Assembly: GCA_049511715.1 (NCBI GenBank)
Contig: JBEKXU010000044.1
Coordinates: 1-22,602, forward strand
From: JBEKHT01 sp049511715
Lineage (GTDB): Bacteria; Chloroflexota; Anaerolineae; Anaerolineales; RBG-16-64-43
DNA: 22,602 nucleotides
Reading direction: 5' to 3'
Shown here: positions 1-7,380 of the stretch, piece by piece
How the letters are laid out: the number at the start of each line of letters is the position of its first letter
Position numbering within the stretch: the first letter of the stretch is position 1
Notes under the pieces: model-generated
Databases searched by the model: none
What the model was told of the DNA's origin: nothing
Seen by the model: only the letters and a program-made list of their open reading frames with translations
Made by a program: the position numbers and the translations under genes

Positions 1-461
1 GCAATCCGCAGCGAGTCGCCAAACGACTTGCGGGCCGCATTGGCAACCCGCACGTTCCCCTGCACCGCCATCCGCATCCCCAGCTGCCCCACCAGCAGGC
101 AGAACCCCGCCCCCATCACGAAGGCGATAGCCCGGCCGAGCCCGACGATCAGCCGGATCGCCTCCGTGGACTGCCCTGAGAATCGCTGCAAGGCTTGAGC
201 CGAGGGAGGAATCAGGTAAACGGAGAAGAAAAGGGCAACCGTGAGGATCGCAATCACGGGAAGAATCGTGACCAGCTGACGCCGCAAGTAGGTGTCAGCT
301 CCCTCGCGGATGGCATCCCAAACCGCCACCATCTCGGGATCGCCCTTGGGCTCGCGCAGAACCTGGAAACGCAGGAACAGAGCATACAAGAGCCCCAGGA
401 CCGCAATGCCTAGTACAGTGAGGATCCCGACCTGCTCGAAAGGAGAGAGGCCATACATCAT
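1..461 (-). CDS. hppA: Membrane-bound proton-translocating pyrophosphatase, N-terminal part (truncated by window edge)
   Basis: The minus strand is open from ATG at 461 to the window edge, giving 153 codons of a protein that normally has about 700-800 residues. It couples pyrophosphate hydrolysis to ion pumping across the cytoplasmic membrane. Visible features are TM1 near residues 10-28, a cytoplasmic stretch with VWDAIREGADTYLRRQ, TM2 near 58-76, and a third hydrophobic segment leading to GNVRVANAARKSFGDSLRI. The last stretch is a conserved early signature of the H+-PPase family. The first ATG of an ATG-ATG pair (461, 458) is chosen because GAGGAG at 473-478 lies 11 nt upstream. A near-consensus promoter sits about 70 bp upstream. 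The residue that separates potassium-dependent from potassium-independent enzymes lies outside the window, so the subclass and the coupling ion cannot be judged. Confidence 0.93.
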   Translation of the reverse strand, partial: MMYGLSPFEQVGILTVLGIAVLGLLYALFLRFQVLREPKGDPEMVAVWDAIREGADTYLRRQLVTILPVIAILTVALFFSVYLIPPSAQALQRFSGQSTEAIRLIVGLGRAIAFVMGAGFCLLVGQLGMRMAVQGNVRVANAARKSFGDSLRI

Positions 462-529
462 TGCGAGAGAATCTCCTCGTTTTGGCAGCGGCTGATCGGT
501 TGTCAGTTCCTCGCATTGGTGGCAGAAGA

Positions 530-558
530 ATTCTACAGGAGCCGTGGGGGGGTGTCAA
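530..558 (-). promoter_or_regulatory. Sigma-70 promoter of hppA
   Basis: Reading the minus strand, a perfect -35 TTGACA (558-553) is followed after exactly 17 nt by TAGAAT (535-530), a five-of-six match to the -10 consensus. The predicted transcript start is near 523, giving a 5' leader of about 60 nt before the hppA ATG at 461. No riboswitch-like fold was recognised in that leader. Confidence 0.8.
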
Positions 559-1145
559 GCGACCCGCGAGCGGAAATGAAAGAGACCCACGGAGTCCGAC
601 CAGGCCTTTGTGGCCCTGACAGGCGGTAACCAGGGGAACAAGAAGACCCGGGCCCAGATTCGGCAAGAAGGACGATCGCGGCGGCCGTCCTCGCTGGCTT
701 CGTCAAGCACCAACGTTCCACAGAAGAATCTGCTATTGGCGATCGCCCGCCGGCGCAACCATTGAACCGGCCGCGAGGCAAGAGAATTCCAAGGGTGAGC
801 CTGCGAGGGAAAGCATGGCCAGGGCGGTTCAGACCCGGCCCTCTCACCAGCCTCCTCAGGAGGCCGAGGCTCGGCCGCGCGCAGGAAAGCAGAGTCCAAC
901 TTGGGTATTCATACGGCTCAAGCGACGGAAGCGACTCAGCCTCCTGCGCGCCCCCACCGGCCTGTACGGATTCTGCCTCGACCGCAAAGAGGATCCCAGC
1001 CTCGGCAAGTGCTCAGGCTGGGCACAAGCATCGGCAAAAGCCGAGTTCCGTTCAAGAAGCTCCGGCGGCCAGCGCAAGACAGGCCGTTCAATTTGGCCGC
1101 AAAAAAGGGAAATAAACGTTACATTAAGATTGAGCCGTTCTTCCC
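559..1145. other. Intergenic region of about 590 bp without a convincing gene
   Basis: This lies between the divergent promoters of hppA and the ABC operon. Short open frames exist on both strands (for example 815-1177 plus, with GAGGGA upstream), but their translations are rich in Arg, Pro and Ser and match no family I recognise. Several short inverted repeats are present: CCTCCTCAGGAGG near 851-863, CCCAGCCT/AGGCTGGG at 995-1002 and 1015-1022, TCGGC-aaaa-GCCGA near 1032-1045, and GGCC/TGGCC around 1082-1098. No T-run follows any of them. The region could hold an untranslated RNA, a decayed gene or plain spacer. Confidence 0.4.
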
Positions 1146-1173
1146 TTGACAGCCAGGCAATCGGCTGTACAAA
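1146..1173 (+). promoter_or_regulatory. Sigma-70 promoter of the ABC transporter operon
   Basis: A perfect -35 TTGACA at 1146-1151 is separated by 16 nt from TACAAA at 1168-1173, a four-of-six -10 box. Transcription would begin near 1180 and give a leader of about 65 nt before the ATPase start at 1246. Confidence 0.65.
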
Positions 1174-1245
1174 TTAGGGGCCGGACGGGGGCCTTGAGTC
1201 TCTTGCTGAGGCCTCCTTATTTGTTTGCCTGTCGACGAGGATGGG

Positions 1246-2184
1246 ATGATCCAAGCGCAGAACCTTGGGAAGTGGTACGGGCCCCGGAAAGCAATTGAGG
1301 GACTGACCTTCAGTGCGGCGAAGGGGGAAATCGTGGGTTTTCTCGGCCCCAACGGTGCAGGGAAGACCACCACCATGCGGATCCTCACCGCGTATATGCC
1401 TCCCAGTGAGGGCACGGCGCGCGTTGCAGGTTTCGACGTGGTGGACCAGTCGCTAGAGGTCCGCAAGCGAGTTGGCTATCTGCCCGAGACGGTCCCGCTT
1501 TACCCGGAGATGACCGTCCAAGAGTACCTGGACTACATGGCCTCGCTGCGCCATGTGCACGATGCCGATGCCCACGTCGATGAGTCCATTGAAAGGATGC
1601 ATCTGGAAGACCGGGCCGACTCGTTCATCGGCAACCTCTCCAAAGGCCTGCGGCAGCGCGTCGGCCTGGCGCAGGCGCTTCTGCATCAGCCTGACGTTCT
1701 CATTCTTGACGAGCCGACCATCGGGCTGGACCCCGCCCAAGTTGTGGAGGTCCGCGAGTTGATCCGCGAAATCGGTCGCGACCATACGGTCTTGCTCTCC
1801 ACTCACGTCCTCAGTGAGGCTCAGCAGGTCTGCAACCGGGTCCTGATCATCAACAAGGGAAGAATCGTCGCCGAGGATACTCCCGAACATCTGCAGGCGC
1901 GGCTGGCGGGGGCCGAGCGGCTCACGCTCCGGATGGCCGGTCAGCCCGAGGGGGTAGAAGCCCTGCTCAGGAAGATCCGAGGAATCACCCAGGTCAACCC
2001 GCGGGGCAAAGGAGAGTACGAATTAGAAATCGCTCCCGGGGTCGAGGCCCGGCCGGAGATCGCCCGCCGGCTTGTGGAGGACGGGCAGGATCTTCTGGAG
2101 ATGCATGTGCAGGGGATGAGCTTGGAGGCGATTTTCCTCGAACTCACCCATTCCGACGTGGCATCCCAAGCCAAGCCATCCTGA
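1246..2184 (+). CDS. ABC transporter ATP-binding protein (GldA-like, ABC-2 type)
   Basis: This 312-residue ATPase should power an ABC-2 type membrane complex with the permease encoded 17 nt downstream. Numbered from ATG 1246, it has Walker A GPNGAGKTT (34-42), the signature region LSKGLRQRVGLAQAL (131-145), Walker B VLILDEPT (151-158) with the catalytic Glu, and the H-loop His in THVLS (187). A C-terminal domain of about 90 residues follows, as in GldA and CcmA/NatA-type proteins. ATG 1246 is preferred because GAGG at 1237-1240 lies 5 nt upstream; a TTG at 1225 in the same frame would add seven residues. A two-codon ATG-GGA-TGA (1241-1249) overlaps the chosen start in another frame. The ABC ATPase assignment is certain. 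The GldA-like label rests on the operon partners, and the substrate is unknown. Confidence 0.93.
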   Translation: MIQAQNLGKWYGPRKAIEGLTFSAAKGEIVGFLGPNGAGKTTTMRILTAYMPPSEGTARVAGFDVVDQSLEVRKRVGYLPETVPLYPEMTVQEYLDYMASLRHVHDADAHVDESIERMHLEDRADSFIGNLSKGLRQRVGLAQALLHQPDVLILDEPTIGLDPAQVVEVRELIREIGRDHTVLLSTHVLSEAQQVCNRVLIINKGRIVAEDTPEHLQARLAGAERLTLRMAGQPEGVEALLRKIRGITQVNPRGKGEYELEIAPGVEARPEIARRLVEDGQDLLEMHVQGMSLEAIFLELTHSDVASQAKPS

Positions 2185-2201
2185 CGAAGGAGTCCCTTTT
2201 C

Positions 2202-2933
2202 ATGCGCAACGTGTGGACCATTGCGTCACGAGAGTTCCGCCATTATTTCACTTCCCCGATTGCCTACGCAGTCGCGGCTGCCATTTTCTTGATCCTCGGC
2301 TTGATTTTTTACTCTAATCTGGGGTCTGACCTTATTAATCAAACCCCGCCCGACCCGAACTCGTCGCTTTCACCCCTGACCACCCTGCTCCTCTTCGGGA
2401 TGCCCGCCATCACCATGCGCCTGATTTCGGACGAGCAGCGCAGCGGGACCATAGAACTTCTGCTAACCTCTCCGGTCCGAGATTGGGAAATGGTCATCGG
2501 CAAGTGGCTGGGCGCCATGGGTTTCGGCGTCATCATCCTCGTGGTTACCTGGTTTTACCCCATCATTCTCAACGCGATCACCTCGCCGGGCATCGACCAA
2601 GGTACCCTGGTAAGCGCCTATCTGAGCATGCTGTTAATGGTGTCCGCTATGGTCGCCATAGGCGTCATGGCCTCCGCAATATTCGCGAACGCCATAGCCG
2701 CCTATTTCACCACGTTGGGTATTCTGCTGGTGCTCTGGATCATGGGCCTGGCGGCGCAGGTCACCTCCGGGGGGTTGAGCACCCTGTTCAACTACCTCGA
2801 CTTCTCGCAGCACTTTTTCAACACAGGATATTCGGGAGTGATCGACACCCGCGATCTCGTCTATTACATTAGCCTCACGGCTCTCGCCCTCTTCCTGGGC
2901 ACGCGCTTCGTCGAGGCGAGGAGGTGGAAGTAA
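2202..2933 (+). CDS. ABC-2 type transporter permease (GldF-like)
   Basis: This 243-residue integral membrane protein has about six hydrophobic spans, near residues 21-40, 58-74, 104-126, 138-160, 166-186 and 218-236. The motif DEQRSGTIELLLTSPV (78-93) is the typical cytoplasmic signature of ABC-2 permeases after TM2, where the E-R-x-x-G-T-I-E-L-L pattern contacts the ATPase. The start ATG 2202 has AAGGAG at 2187-2192, 9 nt upstream. The gene follows the ATPase by 17 nt and its stop codon overlaps the next start as TAATG, so the three are almost surely co-translated. In Bacteroidota the corresponding GldF belongs to the gliding machinery. In other phyla homologues are widespread and the cargo is not established. 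Confidence 0.9.
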   Translation: MRNVWTIASREFRHYFTSPIAYAVAAAIFLILGLIFYSNLGSDLINQTPPDPNSSLSPLTTLLLFGMPAITMRLISDEQRSGTIELLLTSPVRDWEMVIGKWLGAMGFGVIILVVTWFYPIILNAITSPGIDQGTLVSAYLSMLLMVSAMVAIGVMASAIFANAIAAYFTTLGILLVLWIMGLAAQVTSGGLSTLFNYLDFSQHFFNTGYSGVIDTRDLVYYISLTALALFLGTRFVEARRWK

Positions 2934-4543
2934 TGTCCTCCGCACCCTCCCCCAAACAACCCAAGCCTACGCCTTCGCCCTGGCGGCTCTTCCAGGAGGC
3001 CAACTGGCGGAGCCTGGGCCCGTACTTCCTGGCGGTCGGAATCCTGGCCCTCGTCGCATGGGCAGTTCTCTACTTCCTGGAACGCACGTGGAACACCTAC
3101 GTCCTCGTGTTGCTGGCCATCGGCATCCTGGGCATTCTGATCTTCATTGTTTGGGACCCGGAGCGCGTCCTGCAATGGCTGGGAGGGCGGCAGGCCCGCT
3201 ATGGCAGCAATGTGCTCCTGATGAGCTTGGCCTTCTTGGCCATTCTGGTTGTGATCAACTGGCTTTCCTACAATCACAGCAAGCAATGGGATCTGACCCA
3301 GAACCAGACGAACACGCTCGCACCCGAGACCCTGCGTACCCTGGCGGCGCTGCCGGAACCCGTGCAAATTCGGGCCTATTATTCGACAAGCTTGTCCAGC
3401 GAGGCGGCCACGGCCCAGCACCTTTTTGACGAGTATCGGAACGCGAGTAACGGGAAATTCTCCTACCGCTTCATTGACCCGAACGCTAACCCGGGCCTGG
3501 CGGCCCAGGACAATATCACGACGGACGGGACGGTCATCGTCGCCATGGACGGCCGCAGCCAATCCCTCAACCTCCCGGCCGAACAGGATCTCACCACCGC
3601 CTTGGTCCAGCTGTCCAACCCAGGGGTACGCAAAGTCTACTTTCTCGTCGGCCATGGGGAGGCCGATTCCACCAGCAGCGACAACCCCGGGCTGAGCCAG
3701 GCGGCCGCAATGCTCAAGAGCCAAGGCTACACGAACGCGACTCTCAACCTCTTGGTGCAGAAGACGGTCCCTGCCGGCGCGGAGGCCGTTGTCATCGCCG
3801 CACCGCAGCAGCCCTTGCAGCCTTCGGAAGTAAACGCGATTGCCGCCTACTTGAAAAAAGGCGGGGGGCTCGTCCTCATGGAGGACCCGACGGTGGTCAC
3901 GAGCTCCGTCGCCTCACCGGATCCCCTGCTGGACTACCTGTCCCATACCTGGGGCATCACCGTGGACAACGACATCGTCGTCGACACGAGCTCCCAATCC
4001 GGTTTTGACGCGATTGCGGCCTCCTATGGGTCCAGCACCATCACGGCCAAGCTGCTCCAAACCGTGACGATCTTCCATGATGCCCGCAGCCTGCAGCTCA
4101 AAGCCCCCAATTCGGACATTACCCAGGTTGCCCTGGTGGAAACCGGATCACAGTCTTGGGGAGATATGAACCTGGCAGGCCTCAAGAACAACCAGATTTC
4201 CTTCGACCCCAAGGTGGATCGGGCCGGGCCCCTGACCGTGGCGGTGACAGCCAGTTCTGCCCAGATGAACTCGCGAGTGGTCGTCTTCGGCAATTCGGAG
4301 TTTGGGCGCAATCTGTACTTCAGCACCTATGCCAATGGGAGCCTGATGGTGAACAGCATCGACTGGGCCTCCCAACAGGGGACTCTGATCAACTTGACTC
4401 CCCGGACTCCGACCACGAACTTCATCGTTCCGCCCTCCGCGCTGGTCATGAACGCGATTGCTCTCTCCAGCATCATTCTGCTGCCCGGAGTGTTCATTGT
4501 GGCGGGGGGCGTGGTCTGGTTTTCCCGGCGTCGTCACCAGTAG
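2933..4543 (+). CDS. GldG-like ABC transporter auxiliary protein (ABC_transp_aux domain)
   Basis: This is a 536-residue membrane-anchored protein. Three N-terminal TM segments (about 31-49, 55-74, 94-112) lead into a large extracytoplasmic domain that opens with KQWDLTQNQTNTLAPET, the characteristic start of GldG-family auxiliary domains. A C-terminal TM (about 508-528) is followed by the positive tail SRRRHQ. The large domain should face outside and may bind cargo or envelope material delivered by the permease. ATG 2933 is chosen because an ideal AGGAGGTG (2919-2926) lies 6 nt upstream and the ATG overlaps the permease stop (TAATG). A GTG at 2924 in the same frame falls inside the Shine-Dalgarno sequence. 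The family placement rests on architecture and the opening motif. The function is unknown. Confidence 0.88.
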   Translation: MSSAPSPKQPKPTPSPWRLFQEANWRSLGPYFLAVGILALVAWAVLYFLERTWNTYVLVLLAIGILGILIFIVWDPERVLQWLGGRQARYGSNVLLMSLAFLAILVVINWLSYNHSKQWDLTQNQTNTLAPETLRTLAALPEPVQIRAYYSTSLSSEAATAQHLFDEYRNASNGKFSYRFIDPNANPGLAAQDNITTDGTVIVAMDGRSQSLNLPAEQDLTTALVQLSNPGVRKVYFLVGHGEADSTSSDNPGLSQAAAMLKSQGYTNATLNLLVQKTVPAGAEAVVIAAPQQPLQPSEVNAIAAYLKKGGGLVLMEDPTVVTSSVASPDPLLDYLSHTWGITVDNDIVVDTSSQSGFDAIAASYGSSTITAKLLQTVTIFHDARSLQLKAPNSDITQVALVETGSQSWGDMNLAGLKNNQISFDPKVDRAGPLTVAVTASSAQMNSRVVVFGNSEFGRNLYFSTYANGSLMVNSIDWASQQGTLINLTPRTPTTNFIVPPSALVMNAIALSSIILLPGVFIVAGGVVWFSRRRHQ

Positions 4544-4607
4544 CCACGACTCGGGCAAGACAACGGCTCGGCACATCCAGATGGTTCTCTGAAGGCGGGT
4601 ACTCATC

Positions 4608-5246
4608 ATGGATCGACGCACAACGTTTGCCCTGCTGATCGTCCTGGTTGTGGTCCTCATCGCGGCGGGGGTCGTGCAAGGCTGGTTTGTCCAGGGCGCG
4701 TCGCGGATTGTCGGGCACCCGCTGGTGGCACCCGCCGCGACCGACACGCCCAGCGTTCAGAACCTTTGGTCCTTTGACTCGTCGAAGGTTCAAGTGCTGG
4801 AAATCAGCGACCTGCAGCAAGCCAAGAACGTGGTCCTGCAGCGGCAGAAGGACGGCTCCTGGCGGATCACGGCACCGCAAGACCAGCCGGCAGACACGGG
4901 CACCGTGGAAGAGGCCGCGGCTGAGGTAAGCTCCTTGTCCATCGTGACCAACCTGGGGATGGGGCTCGACGCGAGCATTTTTGGCATCGACAAGCCCCAC
5001 TATGAACTCACGCTCAAGACCAGCAGCCAAAACTATATCCTGGAGATTGGAGCCGCCACGCCGACGGGCTCGGGATACTACGTTCGCGAAAAAGGGGACT
5101 CCAGGATCCTCATTGTCGATCAGGCTTCGCTGAACAGCGTCATTGCGTTCTTGAACCAGCTTCCCCTCATGGCAACTGCCACGCCGGCCCCATCGCCAAT
5201 GCCCGTTGCAAGCAGCACGCCGGGCGTCAGCCCAACCGCTCCTTGA
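4608..5246 (+). CDS. DUF4340 domain-containing membrane-anchored protein
   Basis: This is a 212-residue protein with one N-terminal TM (about 8-25) after a short basic start (MDRRT). An extracytoplasmic domain follows in which a 'WSFDSSKVQVLEI' strand, a 'DGSWRITAP' strand and 'FGIDKPHYELTLKT' follow the DUF4340 pattern. It ends in a Pro/Thr/Ser-rich tail (from about residue 185) typical of a flexible exported terminus. DUF4340 genes commonly sit directly after GldG-like genes, as here (64 nt downstream), which supports a shared complex. It is shorter than many family members, which often carry repeated domains. The biochemical role is not known. Confidence 0.82.
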   Translation: MDRRTTFALLIVLVVVLIAAGVVQGWFVQGASRIVGHPLVAPAATDTPSVQNLWSFDSSKVQVLEISDLQQAKNVVLQRQKDGSWRITAPQDQPADTGTVEEAAAEVSSLSIVTNLGMGLDASIFGIDKPHYELTLKTSSQNYILEIGAATPTGSGYYVREKGDSRILIVDQASLNSVIAFLNQLPLMATATPAPSPMPVASSTPGVSPTAP

Positions 5247-5312
5247 GGTGGGCGGGCGAACCAAGCCAGCTCGCGGCACCGCGCGCGAAAGGAAGCTCGC
5301 CCACAAGCCCTA

Positions 5313-5336
5313 CCTGAGACTTGGATGAGTCTCAGG
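5313..5336. repeat. Perfect 9-bp inverted repeat (hairpin) after the ABC operon
   Basis: CCTGAGACT (5313-5321) and AGTCTCAGG (5328-5336) are perfect inverted copies around a 6-nt loop. It lies 66 bp after the DUF4340 stop and about 40 bp before the rpoD promoter. No T-run follows on either strand, so it may be a weak or factor-dependent terminator, a transcript-stabilising hairpin, or a protein-binding site. Confidence 0.5.
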
Positions 5337-5358
5337 GCCGCAAAAACGACCAAATTGT

Positions 5359-5373
5359 CGCCTGCGCCAGGCG
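5359..5373. repeat. Inverted repeat abutting the rpoD -35 box
   Basis: CGCCTG (5359-5364) and CAGGCG (5368-5373) are inverted around three bases and end 4 bp before the -35 hexamer. A second weaker dyad, CGAC-N6-GTCG (5347-5360), overlaps its left edge. The position would suit a regulator of the sigma-factor gene, but short GC-rich dyads are common in this sequence. Confidence 0.3.
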
Positions 5374-5377
5374 GGTA

Positions 5378-5406
5378 TTGCACGTCGCTATTTTCGGATG
5401 TATTCT
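5378..5406 (+). promoter_or_regulatory. Candidate promoter of the primary sigma factor gene
   Basis: TTGCAC (5378-5383) and TATTCT (5401-5406) are spaced by 17 nt. Each hexamer matches consensus at about four positions. The predicted transcript start near 5413 gives a leader of about 85 nt to the ATG at 5497. Confidence 0.55.
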
Positions 5407-5496
5407 CATCTGACGGGTACCCCGCCGGTGCGAATCTGGATCCCTGGAGGAACGACCGGTTGTTGGAAGGCATGACGGAGAAAGAAGTCGGTAGAA

Positions 5497-7026
5497 ATGA
5501 CTGAGAAGAATCGGAATCGGGCGCGCAAGAATGCCCGACCTATGGGTGGAAGGCAAAGCGGTTCATCCTCGAACACGGGCAGGAGCGCCTCCCCCGGGTC
5601 CGGCAAAGGCCGCCTGGAACCGCCACGCGGTCGCAAGGCGGTCCAACTGTCCTTTCAAGGCGGAAAGTGGGCGCCAAAGCCCAACCCCAAGGGATCCCCC
5701 AAGCGCGCGGGAAGACACGCAGTCGCCCCGAGCCGGGCTGGCGCGGTCCTCGTCCCCAAGAACGGCAAGAAGCGAGCCGAGACCCGGCTCAGCTCGGCGG
5801 CGACGCTTCAAGCTGCCCCGCTGGAAGATTTGCTCCCAATCGACGAGGAGCATCCGTCAATGGCCGCCCTGATCGAGGTCGGCAAGGAGAAAGGGTTTGT
5901 GACCATTGACGATGTCCTGCGCTTCTTCCCGGAAGCAGAGCGGGACATCGACCAACTGGAAGAGGCCTACGCCGCCTTGATGAGCGCAGGGATTGAGATC
6001 TACGACACCAGCGAGGTCAGCGAAGCCGAGCCGGGAGACGAAGAACTCGCCGAAGTAGAGGAGGAAGTGCCCATCGCCGGCGAGTTGATCGAAGATGACT
6101 CTTACTTGTCCGCGATTGATGCGGACGACACGATCGGCCTGTACCTCAAGGAAGTCGGCCGGGTGCCTCTGCTCACCGCTCCGGAAGAGGTCTCCCTGGC
6201 CAAACGGATCGAACGCGGCAAGCTGGCGCGGGAATCACTAGCGCGCGGGGTGAGCAACCCGGACCGTTCGGCAGATCTGCAGCGCCTGATCGAGGACGGT
6301 TGGGCGGCGCGCGAGCATCTGATCACGGCCAATTCGCGCCTGGTGATCAGCGTCGCCAAGAAATATATGGGGCGCGGCGTCCCCTTCCTCGACTTGATCC
6401 AAGAGGGAAACATCGGACTGATTCGGGCGGCGAAGAAGTTTGACTACCGCCGAGGCCACAAGTTCTCAACCTACGCCACGTGGTGGATCCGCCAGGCGGT
6501 CACCCGCGCTATCGCCGACCAGGGCCGCACCATTCGAGTGCCGGTTCATATGGGCGACCAGATCAACAAGTTGCTGCGCGTCTCGCACCAACTGACTCAG
6601 GAGCTGGGCCGCGACCCCTCCCCCGAGGAGCTCGGCGAGGTCCTGGGGGTCAGTTCCAAGAAAGTGGAGAACATGATTCAGGTGGCCCGCCGGCCGATCT
6701 CGCTCGAGACCCCGACGGACGAGGAAGAGGATTCGGTTCTGGGGGACTTCATTGAGGACGAGGAGTCTCCGGCCCCCTCCGAGGCAGCCACTCAAAATCT
6801 CCTGCGCGAACAATTGGAGGATGTGCTGAGTTCCCTGCCTCCTCGCGAGGTGAGAATCCTCCAGCTTCGATACGGGCTTTTGGACGGCCAGTCGTACACT
6901 CTCGAAGAGGTCGGACGAAAGATGGGTGTCACTCGCGAGCGCGTGCGCCAAATCGAAGCCCAGGCCTTGAGCCGACTCCGACACCCCACTCACCGGAGGA
7001 AGTTGCGGGACTACATCACCGAATAG
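5497..7026 (+). CDS. rpoD: RNA polymerase primary sigma factor (RpoD/SigA type)
   Basis: This 509-residue sigma-70 factor directs core RNA polymerase to housekeeping promoters. Regions run in order: a basic, Gly/Ser/Pro-rich, probably disordered N-terminal extension (1-105); region 1.1 (about 113-172, PSMAALIEVGKEKGFVTIDD); an acidic linker (172-205); region 1.2 (209-241, DTIGLYLKEVGRVPLL); region 2 (about 272-345, including NIGLIRAAKKFDYRRGHKFS and TYATWWIRQAVTRAI, which melt and read the -10); region 3 (about 350-430); and region 4 (435-500) with the HTH EEVGRKMGVTRERVRQIEAQ that reads the -35. Region 1.1 and full conservation of 2.4 and 4.2 mark it as the primary, not an alternative, sigma factor. 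ATG 5497 has GGAGAAAG about 11 nt upstream. The basic extension is unusual compared with the acidic start of E. coli RpoD. The gene is monocistronic, with its own terminator. Confidence 0.96.
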   Translation: MTEKNRNRARKNARPMGGRQSGSSSNTGRSASPGSGKGRLEPPRGRKAVQLSFQGGKWAPKPNPKGSPKRAGRHAVAPSRAGAVLVPKNGKKRAETRLSSAATLQAAPLEDLLPIDEEHPSMAALIEVGKEKGFVTIDDVLRFFPEAERDIDQLEEAYAALMSAGIEIYDTSEVSEAEPGDEELAEVEEEVPIAGELIEDDSYLSAIDADDTIGLYLKEVGRVPLLTAPEEVSLAKRIERGKLARESLARGVSNPDRSADLQRLIEDGWAAREHLITANSRLVISVAKKYMGRGVPFLDLIQEGNIGLIRAAKKFDYRRGHKFSTYATWWIRQAVTRAIADQGRTIRVPVHMGDQINKLLRVSHQLTQELGRDPSPEELGEVLGVSSKKVENMIQVARRPISLETPTDEEEDSVLGDFIEDEESPAPSEAATQNLLREQLEDVLSSLPPREVRILQLRYGLLDGQSYTLEEVGRKMGVTRERVRQIEAQALSRLRHPTHRRKLRDYITE

Positions 7027-7055
7027 GGGCGTGGACCGCTGGTCGGAAGACCCAG

Positions 7056-7093
7056 AGGCGGACGGAGGCGACTTTCCGTCCGCTTTCTTTTTT
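7056..7093 (+). terminator. Rho-independent terminator of rpoD
   Basis: GCGGACGGA (7058-7066) pairs with TCCGTCCGC (7075-7083) around an 8-nt loop and is followed directly by TTTCTTTTTT (7084-7093). It begins about 30 nt after the rpoD stop codon. This is a textbook intrinsic terminator. Confidence 0.93.
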
Positions 7094-7380
7094 CCGAGCT
7101 GGCCCTGATGGTCCAGCCTGATTACGGCACGGCTTTCGTGGCTGCTGAAACAGCGCGACAGGCAACCGCGGTGTTCCGAAGGTCTGGCGCGATGGCCCCT
7201 CCTTGCCGTCCGGTTGGAGTCTCAACCCGGCTGGAGTAAGCGCCATCCTTGCCGTGGACGGCCTTCGGGATGTGTGCGGACCACGGCCCAGACCGGGCGG
7301 GTGCCCCGCTTGAACAAGCCAAGCCCCCCCACCGAGGCCGGGGCCGATCTTCCGGGCCGCCCTGCCCGACAAACGATGCC
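7094..7380. other. Convergent intergenic spacer, no gene seen
   Basis: This spacer separates the rpoD terminator from the 3' end of the minus-strand glycosyltransferase. Frames through it are extensions of shadow ORFs, with no recognisable motif and no credible start. One short dyad (GCTGG/CCAGC, about 7098-7117) is present. I see no T-run terminator for the minus-strand gene. Confidence 0.4.

Noticed and set aside
815..1177. Possible small plus-strand gene with GAGGGA before its ATG
   Set aside because: The ribosome site is acceptable, but the translation is Arg/Ser/Pro-rich without a recognisable fold or family, and it overlaps the ABC operon promoter.
2864..3724. Minus-strand frame of 286 codons
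   Set aside because: It is antisense to the permease/GldG-like genes and shows no family signature or plausible ribosome site.
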